Source: Streptomyces sp. RKAG293
Lineage (GTDB): Bacteria; Actinomycetota; Actinomycetes; Streptomycetales; Streptomycetaceae
Length of the DNA stretch: 64,000 nt
NCBI RefSeq assembly: GCF_023701745.1
Contig: NZ_JAJOZB010000001.1
Span: 5,617,501-5,681,500, forward strand
Direction: 5' to 3'
Shown: positions 37,539 to 46,590 of the stretch, one piece after another
How the letters are laid out: each line of letters starts with the position of its first letter
Position numbering within the stretch: the stretch's first letter is position 1
The notes under the pieces: generated by a model
What the model was told of the DNA's origin: nothing
The model's database searches: none
What the model saw: only the letters and a program-made list of their open reading frames with translations
Program-made: the position numbers and the translations under genes

Positions 37539-38198
37539 ATGCCCCGTACCAAGCGACGTGCCGCCGGTGCTGCCGTGCTCACGCTTTCGGTCGTCACGAT
37601 CACCTTCGCCGGGCCCGTCGGGATGGCTCGGGCGGACGGTGGGCCGTCGGCTTCGCCTTCTACTGCGGCGCCTTCGGCGCCGGTGAAGGTCGATCCGACC
37701 TCGCCGCGGCTGAAGTTGCCGGAAGGGGCGACGCTGGCGCCGGCGAAGGTGCTGGACATCGTGGCGGTCACGGACCAGTCGTCGACGCGTGCGAGTCAGC
37801 CGGAGCAGCGGCATGAGGAGTCCAACTCCTCGATCACGTACGCGCTGCAGTCGGAGGTGCTGTTCGCCATCGACAGCGCGGTGCTGTCACCGGCCGCGGC
37901 GGCGCGGATCAAGGCCATTGGGGGCGACATCAACGCAAAGAACGTTTCGTCACCCATCCGGGTCTTCGGGTTCACCGACAACCTGGGCAGCAGTGAGCAC
38001 GGCGACGTGTTGTCGAAGCAACGCGCCGACGCCGTTTACAAGGTTTTGGCCCAGGCGCTCGGATCCGCCGGTGGCGCAAGCCACAGTTTTCAGGTGCGCG
38101 GGTACGGCGAGGACTATCCCATAGCGGACAATTCATCCGAAGAGGGTCGCCGTCAGAACCGCCGGGTGGAGATTACGTTCACACCGTCCGCCGCGTGA
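37539..38198 (+). CDS. OmpA-family peptidoglycan-binding protein
   Basis: 219 residues with a signal peptide (about 1-33, ARA) and a C-terminal OmpA domain (about 100-215): 'EVLFAIDSAVLSPAAAARI', 'VFGFTDNLGSSEHGDVLSKQ' (with the Asp that holds diaminopimelate), and 'GYGEDYPIADNSSEEGRRQN' then RRVEI. It should bind peptidoglycan and might fix the pilus machine in the wall, a role OmpA-like proteins also fill in other Tad systems (TadD/ TadG partners vary). Six bp after the lipoprotein gene; last gene of the operon before a classical terminator. Confidence 0.9.
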   Translation: MPRTKRRAAGAAVLTLSVVTITFAGPVGMARADGGPSASPSTAAPSAPVKVDPTSPRLKLPEGATLAPAKVLDIVAVTDQSSTRASQPEQRHEESNSSITYALQSEVLFAIDSAVLSPAAAARIKAIGGDINAKNVSSPIRVFGFTDNLGSSEHGDVLSKQRADAVYKVLAQALGSAGGASHSFQVRGYGEDYPIADNSSEEGRRQNRRVEITFTPSAA

Positions 38199-38244
38199 GG
38201 TGCTGAGCACGCGCTCATAAGCGGTACGGTGTAACTCCCCCCCT

Positions 38245-38288
38245 CGGGCCGGTTCGCTCTCCCCCCCCTGCGAACCGGCCCGTTTTTT
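38245..38288. terminator. Intrinsic terminator with T-tract
   Basis: A perfect 13-bp stem CGGGCCGGTTCGC/GCGAACCGGCCCG with a C-rich 12-base loop, followed by six T. Textbook rho-independent terminator for the Tad operon; the stem also faces the convergent SDR gene. Confidence 0.93.
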
Positions 38289-38324
38289 GTTGCCCTCAGC
38301 CAGACACCCGCATGAGCTCGGAGC

Positions 38325-39098
38325 TCAGAGCCGGCAGCCGCCCGTCGCGTCGAGGACCTGGCCGGTGATCCAGCGGGCGTCGTCGGAGGCGAGGAAGGCG
38401 ACGGGGGCGGCGATGTCGTCGGGGAGGCCGACGCGGCCGAGCGCGGTGTCCGCGGCGACCAGCTCGTGTGCGTCCGGGTTGTCGCGCAGCCAGAAGGCGT
38501 TGGCGTCGGTGTCGACCGTGGCGGGAGCCACCGTGTTGACGGTGATGTTGCGCGGGCCGAGGTGCTTGGCCAGGGTGTGGCCGAGGACGTCGAGGGCGCC
38601 CTTCGTCATGCTGTACGCGATCGTCTCGGGAAGGGCGACCCGCGTGACGGCCGAGCTGATGTTGATGATGCGGCCGCCGTCGTGGAGCAGTGGCAGAACG
38701 CGCTGGACGAGGAAGAACGGTGCGCGGACGTTGACGGCGAAGAGCCGTTCGAAGCGCTCCGGTGACTCCGCTTCGATCGGCCCGCCGGTGGCGTTGATCG
38801 CGGCGTTGTTGACGAGGATGTCCAAACGGGGTGCCTGGCCGGTGTGTTCGCGCAGCCCGCCTTCGAGGGCGTGCACCAACCTGTCCACGTCGCCCTCGAC
38901 ACCCAGCTCGGCCTGCAGGGTGAAGGCCCGGCCCCCGGCCGCCAGGATGCCGTCGACCGTCTCCTTGGCGGCGCCCTCGTTGCTGCCGTAGTGGACCGCG
39001 ACGAGGGCGCCGTCCGCGGCGAGGCGCCGGGCGATCGCGCGCCCGATGCCACGTGAGGCTCCGGTCACCAGTGCCGTCTTGCCGGTCAGATCTCCCAT
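38325..39098 (-). CDS. Short-chain dehydrogenase/reductase
   Basis: 257 residues, classical SDR. Cofactor motif TGASRGIG (about 13-20), 'LVNNAAIN' and the active-site triad Ser ('NISSAV'), Tyr-x3-Lys ('AYSMTKGALD') are all present. The His/Tyr next to the cofactor ('VHYGSNEGAAK') suggests NADPH preference. ATG 39098 has AAGGAG. It resembles 3-oxoacyl-ACP reductase/glucose dehydrogenase-type members, but substrate is undetermined. Stands alone, diverging from a small lipoprotein gene. Confidence 0.93.
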   Translation of the reverse strand: MGDLTGKTALVTGASRGIGRAIARRLAADGALVAVHYGSNEGAAKETVDGILAAGGRAFTLQAELGVEGDVDRLVHALEGGLREHTGQAPRLDILVNNAAINATGGPIEAESPERFERLFAVNVRAPFFLVQRVLPLLHDGGRIINISSAVTRVALPETIAYSMTKGALDVLGHTLAKHLGPRNITVNTVAPATVDTDANAFWLRDNPDAHELVAADTALGRVGLPDDIAAPVAFLASDDARWITGQVLDATGGCRL

Positions 39099-39197
39099 GG
39101 CGGGCTCCTTGTCGGGGTGAGCGCTGTTTGCGGTGGGGCGACCTTCGCGCGGCGTGCTGACCGGCTGCGCACCGCGCGCTGACCCTAGATTGGCGCC

Positions 39198-39680
39198 ATG
39201 CGGGCAAAGAGGATCATTCGGGTTGTAGCGGGCGTGATCGGCGCGGCCGCCGTGCTGGGCGGCTGCTCCGCCGGTGAAGGCGCGCCCGAGGGGTGGAAGG
39301 TGCTGCGCGGCGGCTCGGTGGCCGTCGCGCATCCGAAGGTGTGGGAGGAAACGCGGCCGGAAGGGCAACACACCGTCGGCGGCGCGCAGGCTTCCGCCGT
39401 GCTCCGTGGCACGGGTGGCCGTCCGATCGGCGAGATCAGCGTGTGGCCGGGCGGTGCCACCCGGCGGGGGGTCCGCGCACGGGCCATGACGATCGACGGC
39501 CGGCCCGCGCGGCAGGTGGGGTACGTGGAGCGGTCGGCGGACGGCGGCAGGAACCGGGCCGTCGAGGTCACCACGACCGACAGCCACGGCCGCCCGGTCC
39601 TCGTCCGCGTCACCGGACCCGACGTCGACGGCTGGCCCGGCGAACTGCGGCAGATCGTCAACAGCATCGACGTCGGCTGA
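39198..39680 (+). CDS. Small lipoprotein of unknown function
   Basis: 160 residues. Signal with lipobox LGGC ('VIGAAAVLGGCSAGEG'), so likely membrane-anchored outside. The rest is a compact mixed alpha/beta domain ('PEGWKVLRGGSVAVAHPKVW', 'GELRQIVNSIDV') resembling the LpqN/PsbP-like domains of actinobacterial lipoproteins, which often bind or deliver membrane components. ATG 39198 is the only fitting start. Convergent with the DUF192 gene; the 60 bp between them hold repeats of AGCGACCGTCAG but no hairpin. Confidence 0.82.
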   Translation: MRAKRIIRVVAGVIGAAAVLGGCSAGEGAPEGWKVLRGGSVAVAHPKVWEETRPEGQHTVGGAQASAVLRGTGGRPIGEISVWPGGATRRGVRARAMTIDGRPARQVGYVERSADGGRNRAVEVTTTDSHGRPVLVRVTGPDVDGWPGELRQIVNSIDVG

Positions 39681-39740
39681 GGTCAGCGACCGTCAGCGGA
39701 CGTAAGCGACCGTCAGTGAACGTCAGCCGACGTCCCGACG

Positions 39741-40145
39741 TCAGCCGGCATCGATCTCCACCCGCATCCCGCGCCGCAGCCCCCACCGCTCCATCGCGCC
39801 CGCCTCCGCCTCCAGCACGTGCCGTGCCCGCAGCCGGGGCCGCCCCAGGCGGCCGGGCGGCATGGTGCGCACCGCCAGCACGCGCAGCCTGCGGTCCAGA
39901 TAGGCGACGTCGATCGCGAAGCGCATCCGTACGGTGTGCACGCTCGTCGCGGGTGTGAGCAGCAGCGCCCCCGCCAGCCCGTCCCGACCGAGCAGCCCGC
40001 GGGTCCTGGCCCGGTAGGACGCGGCGATCTCCAGCGGTACGGGCGGGGGCGACGCACATGCCGTGCCGTCCACCGCTTCCACCTCTTCCTGCGCGGCGAT
40101 TCGCAACACTCCGCCGCCGTCCCGCCACCGGACCGTCCGACCCAT
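39741..40145 (-). CDS. DUF192-family protein
   Basis: 134 residues. The core 'RTRGLLGRDGLAGALLLTPA', then 'VHTVRMRFAIDVAYLDRR' is diagnostic of DUF192 (COG1430), a small beta-barrel family of unknown function. No signal peptide is seen here, unlike many exported members. ATG 40145 has GGAGGTGCTGG. It diverges from the prepilin peptidase gene (95 bp), and DUF192 genes next to Tad peptidases recur in actinobacteria, so a link to pilin maturation is possible. Confidence 0.85.
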   Translation of the reverse strand: MGRTVRWRDGGGVLRIAAQEEVEAVDGTACASPPPVPLEIAASYRARTRGLLGRDGLAGALLLTPATSVHTVRMRFAIDVAYLDRRLRVLAVRTMPPGRLGRPRLRARHVLEAEAGAMERWGLRRGMRVEIDAG

Positions 40146-40239
40146 CCGTCCAGCACCTCCGTGTAGCCTCGGCCCCCGAAACCCCGCAGGGCCGCGCCTC
40201 CCGCGCCGTGCCGAATCCGTCCCCACGGGAGGACACCGG

Positions 40240-40995
40240 ATGTCTGTCTACCTCACCGCAGTCGCCGCCGTCTGGGGAATCGCGGCAGGCCTCGCGCTGC
40301 CGCGCGCCATCCACCGGCTCGCGGTCGCGTCCGGGGAACCGGTGCGCGCGGACGACGAGGACGGACGGCCGTACCCCACAGGCCCGCGCGGCTGGATCGG
40401 CGGGAGCAGCGGGAGCAGCGGGAACGGGGGGAGCAGCGGGAGCAGCGGGACCGGCAAGCGACAGCGCCCCTACGGCACCGTCCTCCTCTGCGTCACCGCC
40501 TGCGCCGCGCTCGCCGCGCTCGTCGGGGCGCGTCCCGAACTGGTGGTGTGGCTGCTGCTCGTGCCGCTCGGGGTGCTGCTGGCCCGCATCGACCTGGCCG
40601 TCTTCCGGCTCCCCGACGTCCTGACGCTCCCCGCGATGGCCGGCACGGCCGCCCTGCTGGGCGCCGCCGCCCTGCTGCCGGGGCACGAGGGCTCCTGGCC
40701 GCGGGCGTTGCTCGGCGGGGTCGTCCTCGGGGCCGTCTACTTCCTGCTGTTCCTCATCAACCCGGCCGGCATGGGTTTCGGCGACGTGAAGCTCGCCCCG
40801 ACCCTCGGCCTCGCACTCGGCTGGTACGGCTGGCCGGTGCTCTTCACGGGCACGTTCGCCGGGTTCGTCCTCGGCGCCGTCGCCGGGCTCGTCCTGCTGG
40901 CCACCCGCCGGGCGAACCGTAAGACGCCCCTGCCCTTCGGGCCGTTCATGCTGATCGGTGCGCTCGGCGGGGTCCTGCTGGCTGCCACCGTGTAA
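40240..40995 (+). CDS. A24-family prepilin peptidase (TadV/CpaA-like)
   Basis: 251 residues with about 7 membrane helices. The two catalytic aspartates of A24 peptidases are in 'ARIDLAVFRLPDVLT' and 'GMGFGDVKLAPTLGLALGW'. It cleaves the leader of Flp pilin and TadE-type proteins at the cytoplasmic face. An unusual Gly/Ser repeat (about residues 54-71) sits in the first cytoplasmic loop. ATG 40240 has GGGAGG 8 nt upstream. It lies 2 kb from the main tad operon beyond an SDR and a lipoprotein gene. The stop is 11 bp from the convergent SUKH gene. Confidence 0.93.
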   Translation: MSVYLTAVAAVWGIAAGLALPRAIHRLAVASGEPVRADDEDGRPYPTGPRGWIGGSSGSSGNGGSSGSSGTGKRQRPYGTVLLCVTACAALAALVGARPELVVWLLLVPLGVLLARIDLAVFRLPDVLTLPAMAGTAALLGAAALLPGHEGSWPRALLGGVVLGAVYFLLFLINPAGMGFGDVKLAPTLGLALGWYGWPVLFTGTFAGFVLGAVAGLVLLATRRANRKTPLPFGPFMLIGALGGVLLAATV

Positions 40996-41006
40996 CCGGC
41001 GCAGCC

Positions 41007-41546
41007 TTACAGAAAAGTACCGCTCGGGCGGAACTCGTGCTCCGGGGCCGGGAGCCGCGAGGCGAGGATGTCCGAGCGAACGGATCCTGCCAGGAGGGAC
41101 GCCAGGAAATTCGTACACGTCATGGCGAAGTGCTCCCATCTGGGGCCACGGGCTTCATTCACCATGACTGTCCAGTCGTCAGGTTCCTGTCCAGGGCGAA
41201 TGAGCCAGTAGAGACCCTCGCCGTTGTCCGTGGTTCCCCAGGCGATGATCCGGCTGCCCTCTTCCTCCAGCTCGCCCGGCTTCTCCTCGCCAAGATCCCA
41301 AAGGTCTTCGAAGTCGTCCATGCGGCCATCGTTCGCTACCGACAGATCGTAGAATCTGTTTTCACATCCCGGCTCCAGCAGCCATAGGTGGAAATCAAAT
41401 CGCCCGCCACCGTAGGCCCCGATGAGTTCCTTGTAGTCGCGTGGCAGCACTGTCCCGATGTCGTTCTCGACCGAGGTCCAGTCCTTGGCGGCCGGCGTCG
41501 CGGCCGGCGGAACCAACCGGGTCAGTTCAGCAAGGAACGCGTCCAT
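41007..41546 (-). CDS. SMI1/KNR4 (SUKH) immunity protein
   Basis: 179 residues. SUKH features: 'WTSVENDIGTVLPRDYKELI' with the conserved Leu-Pro-x-Asp-Tyr, 'GAYGGGRFD', and 'IIAWGTTDNGEGLYWLI'. SUKH proteins neutralise nuclease and other toxins of the polymorphic type. ATG 41546 has GGGAGAGGG upstream; ATG 41588 would add 14 residues unlike the family. It follows the RHS toxin gene by 133 bp in the same direction, the standard place for the cognate immunity gene. Expected to bind the C-terminal nuclease domain in the cytosol. Confidence 0.9.
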   Translation of the reverse strand: MDAFLAELTRLVPPAATPAAKDWTSVENDIGTVLPRDYKELIGAYGGGRFDFHLWLLEPGCENRFYDLSVANDGRMDDFEDLWDLGEEKPGELEEEGSRIIAWGTTDNGEGLYWLIRPGQEPDDWTVMVNEARGPRWEHFAMTCTNFLASLLAGSVRSDILASRLPAPEHEFRPSGTFL

Positions 41547-41679
41547 CGAATCGATCCCTCTCCCGTACGGATGGGCAGGGCCGGCCATGCGTTTTCCGGC
41601 ATGGCACAGGCCCTTGCCAACATGTTCAAGATCATTACGCCTGGCGGGAGACGACTCGCGCCTCCAGGCCGCTGCAAGT

Positions 41680-44600
41680 CTAAGGGCACTGCTTGGGAAC
41701 GTTCAAAATCGTGACGACATTCGTCCCCTCGCCGTTCCTCATGTCGCGCCTGGTCTTCTTGTCCGGGGAATACGTTTTGAACGAGAATCCGTTCGAGCCG
41801 TGGGCTTCGATGGTCATCCCGACCGGGACCACGTCGCCCGCGAGATTGGTCCGGTATACAGGGGTTGCGCTGTACTGAATGATCTCGCCATTCCTCACGG
41901 CCGCTTGAATCTGCAACTCGTAATGGCGCATTGCCGGCGAGTTTGCGAATTCATGCATGGTTGCGAAGTTTCTCGGATCCTCGTTGGACCCTCCTAGCAG
42001 CGCGCCGAGCAGATGCGCTCGGTTGTAGCCCTGGCCGGATTGCCAGCCGGCCGGGTCGACCTGTGCGTCTGTATGTCCACCCAGCATGTCCTTTCCAATA
42101 GTGGCTGTCACCCCCGTGGCCCGGTTGCCGCGCGCCGCGTCGCGGTCTCCGTAGCGGACCCTGCCGCCCCAGGTGATGTCCGCGGGCTCCCAGGAGGCTT
42201 TGAGCCCGAGCGTGTCCGCCCATGCGTGGGGGTTCGAGACGTATGCCGAGGGGTTGGGGGCCGGGGAGAGGCCGAGCGGGTCCTGGGTGGTGTAGCGGGC
42301 GGCCTCGGGGTCGTAGTGGCGGAAGTAGTTGAAGTTCCAGCCGGTTTCGTGGTCCGCGTACTGGCCGGGGAAGCGCAGGGGGCAGTCGATCGTGTCGGCG
42401 CCGGGGTCGGTGGCCGGGATGCCCCAGAGGGTGGTGCGCTGTTGCCAGGCCAGTTCGCCCTCGGGCGAGACGAGTTCGGTGGGGGTACCGACGAGGTCGG
42501 TGATGATGGCGTGGAAGCGGGCGTCGACGTCTGTCTGCGTGAGGTCGTGATCGACCTGGGCCAGCGGCCGGTGGGTTCCGGGCGTGTACTCCCAGGTTGT
42601 TGAGCGGCCGTCGGTAGGGGTCTGTTCGGCCAGCCGGGTATCGGCCCAGCTGAAGTGGATCTCTTCGGCGATCGTGCCGTCGGTGGCGACGCGTTGTTTG
42701 GCGATGCGGCGGCCGGCGGGGTCGTATCGGTACTGCCAGTGCACGCCGTCCGGGGTGACAGTGGCGGTGAGTTGGTCCTGGGCGTTCCAGGCGAACGTAC
42801 GGGTGCGGACCTGCCCGTTGAGCAGTCTCTTGGCGGTCCGGGTGGTGCGCCCTTGGGCGTCGTACTCGTAGGACGTGCGTCCCGCGCGGCGAAGCTGCGT
42901 GCCGGAGAACTCCCGCGCGGCGTCGTCCGGCCGGGCGAGTGGGGTCGCCGCCTCGGTGAGATTGCCGAGAGCGTCGTACGCGTAGTTCTCGGTCCAGCCA
43001 CCGTGGGCCTGGACTCCGGTGATACGGCCCGTCGCGTCGACATTGAAGCGGCGCGTGCCGGTGGTGAGTTCCTGGATCTCGGTCAGGAAGTCGTCGGCAC
43101 GGTAGGTGTATTCACGCTGCTGGAGGAGAGTGCGTTCGGCTCCCGGTCCTCGGGCGATGGATTGGCTCGTCGCGCGGCCGGTGCTGTCCCAGCCTTGGGC
43201 GAAGGTGATGCCGTCGCCGAAACTACGGGCGGTCTCCCGCCCGATCGCGTCGAACGCGAAGTCGGTTCGGTGACCGGCGACGGTCAGGGACTGCGGAAAT
43301 CCGCTCGGGTCGTAGGACCAGGTGGAGACGATGCCTCCGGGGGTGCGGCGCTCGACAGGGCGTCCCATGACGTCGTAGGTGTAGGACATCCGCCGGCTGT
43401 TGACCGTCTCGGCGAGAACGCGGCCCACCGCGTCGTACTCGCGGACGACCTCCGCATGCGCGTTGGATTGGCGGTGGAGATTGCCCGAAGGGTCATAGGC
43501 ATAGGTGGTGCTCTCGTCGCCGTGGCGATACTCCACGAGGCGGCCCAGGAGATCCCGTGAGAAGACGACGGTTTCGCCCGCACCGTTGGTACGGGAGGCG
43601 AGCCGTCCCGCCGCGTCGTATTCATAGCTGAGGGTACGGCCGTTGAAGTCGGTCTCGGAGATCAGGCAACCGGCCGGATCGTACTCGTATTGCCAGGTCA
43701 GCCCATAAGGGTTGGTGACCTTCGTCAGGCGCCGTTCCGTGTCGTACGTGAAGTCGTGGGTCCCGCCGTCCGTGGTGGTGCTGGAGACGGGCAGGTCGAA
43801 GTGCGAGACCGCATGGGCGGTGGTGCGGCCTGCCATGTCCGTGTAGGCGATCGCGTTGCCCTCGCTGTCGAACTGCCAGGTTTCCCGCCGGCCGTCGGCC
43901 CGCTCGCACGATGCCACCCGGCCCTCGACCGTCCAACCGACCCGGATGACGTTGCCCAGCGCGTCGGTGGCGGCTACCACGCGGCCGAAGGTGTCGCGTT
44001 CCGCCGTGGTGACGTGGCCCAGGGGATCGGTGATCGCGACCGGCAGGCCCGCCGGGTCGTTGGTTATCCGGTATTGCGCGCCGAGCGCGTTGGTCACCGA
44101 GGTGAGGAGGCCCGCTGTGTCGTAGGTGTAGCCGGTCCGCGCGCCCATCGGATCGATCGACGCCAGTCGGTTGCCCCGCTCGTCGTACTCACTCCGCCAG
44201 ATCTGGCCCCCCGCGTCGGTTACCTCCACCGGCAGGTCCAGCTCGTTGTAGGAGACGCCCGCACTGGCGCCGTCCGGGTGCACGACGGCGGTGAGGCTCC
44301 CCGCCGCGTCGTACGTGTAGCGCGTGGTGTGGCCGAGCGGATCGGTGGCGGCCGTCAGCAGCCGGTTGCCCTCGTCCCACTCCTGAACGGTGGCGTTGCC
44401 CAGCGGATCCGTGGTGCGGATGAGCCGGTATGCGTCGTTGTGTTCGTAGGTCGACGTGTGGCCCAGTGAGTCGGTGAACGTCGTGGTCCGGGTCTCGCCG
44501 TTGTAGGAGAAGGTGCTGGACATGAAGCCGTCCGACCCTGTGGTCCTGACCACCCGGCCGGCGTTGTCGTAGGAGTAGCCGTACCGGGTGCCGTTGCGGT

Positions 44601-45666
44601 CGGTCCAGCTGGTGATGCGGTGCTGGTCGTCGTAGGTGAGGCGCAGGGGTTCGCCGGAGGAGTTGAAGACCTCGGTGAGGTCGCCCGCCTTGTCGTAGCC
44701 GTAGCGTGCCAGGGTCGTCCCGCTGCCGGGACCGTCGGTGTCGAGCAGTCGCAGGCCGGTGATGCGCGGCAGATCCGGGTGCCGGTCGATGGCTATCCGG
44801 TAGCCGCCGTGGTGGGAGATCAGCGCGGGCGTGTCGTCGTCGGCGTAGGTGATGTCGATCCGGCGATCGTTACGGTCCTCGATCGCGGCCAGGCGCAGGA
44901 TGACAGCGCCGGTGGCGCCGGGGGCCGGGCGGGGGTGGTCGAAGACGAGGGTCTCGCCGGTGCTCGGGTCGCTGACCCGCATCGGGTCGTTGGGTACGCC
45001 GCTCCAGGTCAGCGGGTTCCGCGGCCCCCTGACCGGTAGGACCTCGGCGTTCCGGCGCGGGGGCGGGTACTCGAGGCGCATACCGTCCGCCGCCACGAAC
45101 ACCACACCATCGGCGTCCAGTTGCAGTCGCTGGTCGAGCGTGGAGGCCCACGACGGACCGAACCACATGCCGTGGCGGTAGGAGGAGATGTGGGTGCGTT
45201 CCAGGGTCAGCGGGAGCGCGCCGGGCAGCTGGACATCCGTGATCGGCAACAGCATGTCCCCGGTGGCGACGTCGACCGGGTCGGTCTTGCACACCTTCTC
45301 GGGCCCCGGCACGGACTCCTTGGGGCCGTCGTGGGGGCGCACCCCCTTCTCGTTCTTCGCCGCGGTCTTCTCGGCGTCCTTGACCGCGTTCGCCGCGGCC
45401 TTCTCGCCGCTCTTGGCCTTGGCCGCGGCCGACACTCCCACCCCGGCCACCGGGGACGGATCGTGGTGGCCGCTGTCGTGCGGGTGGTGGTGGGTCTTGG
45501 CCTGGTTGGCGAGGTCCGCTTCGACCTTGTCGAAGTGGTCGGCGGCCTTGTGGGTGTGCTCGGCTATTCGGTGATGTCCCTTGCCCAGGGCCTCGGGGAC
45601 CTTGCGGGCGAGGTGGTCGATGAACGCGATGGTCGGTTTGACCAGTTTGTTGACGATGTCGCTCAC
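41680..45666 (-). CDS. RHS-repeat polymorphic toxin with C-terminal DNA/RNA non-specific endonuclease
   Basis: 1328 residues. Helical N-terminus rich in Lys/His (1-120), a DUF6531 start ('DPVDVATGDMLLPITDV', about 128), then some 40 YD/RHS repeats (200-1090) forming the cocoon that encloses the toxin, closed by the core 'TTQDPLGLSPAPNPSAYVSN'. The last ~150 residues are the toxin: 'GYNRAHLLGALLGGSNEDPR', 'FATMHEFANSPAMRHYE' and 'YSATPVYRTNLAGDVVPVGM' match the Endonuclea_NS_2 type of beta-beta-alpha-metal nucleases, with NRAH in place of DRGH. GTG 45666 lies 7 bp after the helper gene. No signal peptide; export is probably by T7SS through the upstream partner. Toxin end is slightly lower in GC, as for exchanged tips. 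Confidence 0.93.
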   Translation of the reverse strand: MSDIVNKLVKPTIAFIDHLARKVPEALGKGHHRIAEHTHKAADHFDKVEADLANQAKTHHHPHDSGHHDPSPVAGVGVSAAAKAKSGEKAAANAVKDAEKTAAKNEKGVRPHDGPKESVPGPEKVCKTDPVDVATGDMLLPITDVQLPGALPLTLERTHISSYRHGMWFGPSWASTLDQRLQLDADGVVFVAADGMRLEYPPPRRNAEVLPVRGPRNPLTWSGVPNDPMRVSDPSTGETLVFDHPRPAPGATGAVILRLAAIEDRNDRRIDITYADDDTPALISHHGGYRIAIDRHPDLPRITGLRLLDTDGPGSGTTLARYGYDKAGDLTEVFNSSGEPLRLTYDDQHRITSWTDRNGTRYGYSYDNAGRVVRTTGSDGFMSSTFSYNGETRTTTFTDSLGHTSTYEHNDAYRLIRTTDPLGNATVQEWDEGNRLLTAATDPLGHTTRYTYDAAGSLTAVVHPDGASAGVSYNELDLPVEVTDAGGQIWRSEYDERGNRLASIDPMGARTGYTYDTAGLLTSVTNALGAQYRITNDPAGLPVAITDPLGHVTTAERDTFGRVVAATDALGNVIRVGWTVEGRVASCERADGRRETWQFDSEGNAIAYTDMAGRTTAHAVSHFDLPVSSTTTDGGTHDFTYDTERRLTKVTNPYGLTWQYEYDPAGCLISETDFNGRTLSYEYDAAGRLASRTNGAGETVVFSRDLLGRLVEYRHGDESTTYAYDPSGNLHRQSNAHAEVVREYDAVGRVLAETVNSRRMSYTYDVMGRPVERRTPGGIVSTWSYDPSGFPQSLTVAGHRTDFAFDAIGRETARSFGDGITFAQGWDSTGRATSQSIARGPGAERTLLQQREYTYRADDFLTEIQELTTGTRRFNVDATGRITGVQAHGGWTENYAYDALGNLTEAATPLARPDDAAREFSGTQLRRAGRTSYEYDAQGRTTRTAKRLLNGQVRTRTFAWNAQDQLTATVTPDGVHWQYRYDPAGRRIAKQRVATDGTIAEEIHFSWADTRLAEQTPTDGRSTTWEYTPGTHRPLAQVDHDLTQTDVDARFHAIITDLVGTPTELVSPEGELAWQQRTTLWGIPATDPGADTIDCPLRFPGQYADHETGWNFNYFRHYDPEAARYTTQDPLGLSPAPNPSAYVSNPHAWADTLGLKASWEPADITWGGRVRYGDRDAARGNRATGVTATIGKDMLGGHTDAQVDPAGWQSGQGYNRAHLLGALLGGSNEDPRNFATMHEFANSPAMRHYELQIQAAVRNGEIIQYSATPVYRTNLAGDVVPVGMTIEAHGSNGFSFKTYSPDKKTRRDMRNGEGTNVVTILNVPKQCP

Positions 45667-45673
45667 GCTGCGG

Positions 45674-46399
45674 TCAGCCTCCGGTCGTGAACGTAAGGGC
45701 GGACATTTTTCCGCTGAATTCCCGGCCGCCGGTCAGGTTCGCTTCCGCCTGGGTCCTGATGGCCTCCGCGTGGGTCCGCATCGCCGCCGTGTCCAGCTTC
45801 AGGCCCGGTGGCGGGCCGCCGACCGCCAGGTGGCCGATCTCGGCGAAGAGGAGCTTCTCCACGGCATGGTCGACCTGCTCCTTCAGCGGACCGATCAACT
45901 GATCCACCAACGCGCCGATCACCTCGGACTCGAACCGCTGGAGTATCCCGTTGAGGAGACGGTTCTGCAGTTCGATCTCGGCCACGGCAAGCGCCTCCGT
46001 CAGGCCCAGGGTGAACACCGCACCCACCTGATCGGCAATCAGTTCGGCGGCAGCGAGGCCGAGTTGGATGAGGCACTCATCCTTCATCGCCTCCACGCCG
46101 AGAGCGGCGATGTCCAAGCCGCCGGCCAGCAGCTCGCACGCCTCGATCAGCGAATGCATATGGGCCTGGGTCTGGTTCCCCCACAGGTCGGCGAGGGCGG
46201 TGTACGACTGGGCCGCGTACGCCGCCTGGAGATCGCCCGTGACGATCGCGTGCGTCTTGCCGTGCGAGGCCTTGCACTCGGCCGCGTAGGAACGCAGACC
46301 CTTGGCCGCCGCACGCAGCTCGTCCTCATCGATTTCCGGCCAATTGAAGCCGAGGATATTGACAACCTCGGCAAGCCAATGCGGCAAATTGATCGACAT
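45674..46399 (-). CDS. CpnT N-terminal-like (WXG100-like) helper of the RHS toxin
   Basis: 241 residues, almost wholly helical. 'LPHWLAEVVNILGFNWPEID' and 'YAAQSYTALADLWG' match the N-terminal secretion domain of CpnT-type T7SS effectors, with a hydrophobic mid-section (about 125-150). In CpnT and many streptomycete effectors this domain is fused to the toxin; here it is a separate gene ending 7 bp before the RHS start. It probably targets RHS to the ESX machine or forms its export complex. No ESX structural genes are in the window. Confidence 0.75.
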   Translation of the reverse strand: MSINLPHWLAEVVNILGFNWPEIDEDELRAAAKGLRSYAAECKASHGKTHAIVTGDLQAAYAAQSYTALADLWGNQTQAHMHSLIEACELLAGGLDIAALGVEAMKDECLIQLGLAAAELIADQVGAVFTLGLTEALAVAEIELQNRLLNGILQRFESEVIGALVDQLIGPLKEQVDHAVEKLLFAEIGHLAVGGPPPGLKLDTAAMRTHAEAIRTQAEANLTGGREFSGKMSALTFTTGG

Positions 46400-46544
46400 G
46401 TACCGGCCCCCGCCCAGTTCGGATCACACGCTTCCGAGAACACATCCTACGAACGCTCCACGTCAGTTCATGGATGGGCGGTTCCCCGGGCGACGTGGTG
46501 GGGGCGGCAGCGGAGGGGCGAGCGCGGTGCCGACGGATCGGCGA

Positions 46545-46590
46545 GCTGAGGTGCAGTCGGAAGGCGGCGTGTCGCCGACTGCACCTCAGC
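46545..46590. terminator. Long perfect hairpin in the 295-bp gap before the AKR gene's 3' end
   Basis: GCTGAGGTGCAGTCGG (46545-46560) pairs perfectly over 16 bp with 46575-46590, around a 14-base loop. It lies 100 bp after the aldo/keto reductase stop and ahead of the RHS operon promoter. The rest of 46400-46693 holds only short GGATCCGGGCCG repeats. Confidence 0.8.

Noticed and set aside
39681-39740. Terminator between the small lipoprotein and DUF192 genes
   Set aside because: The region holds direct repeats of AGCGACCGTCAG but no convincing inverted repeat.
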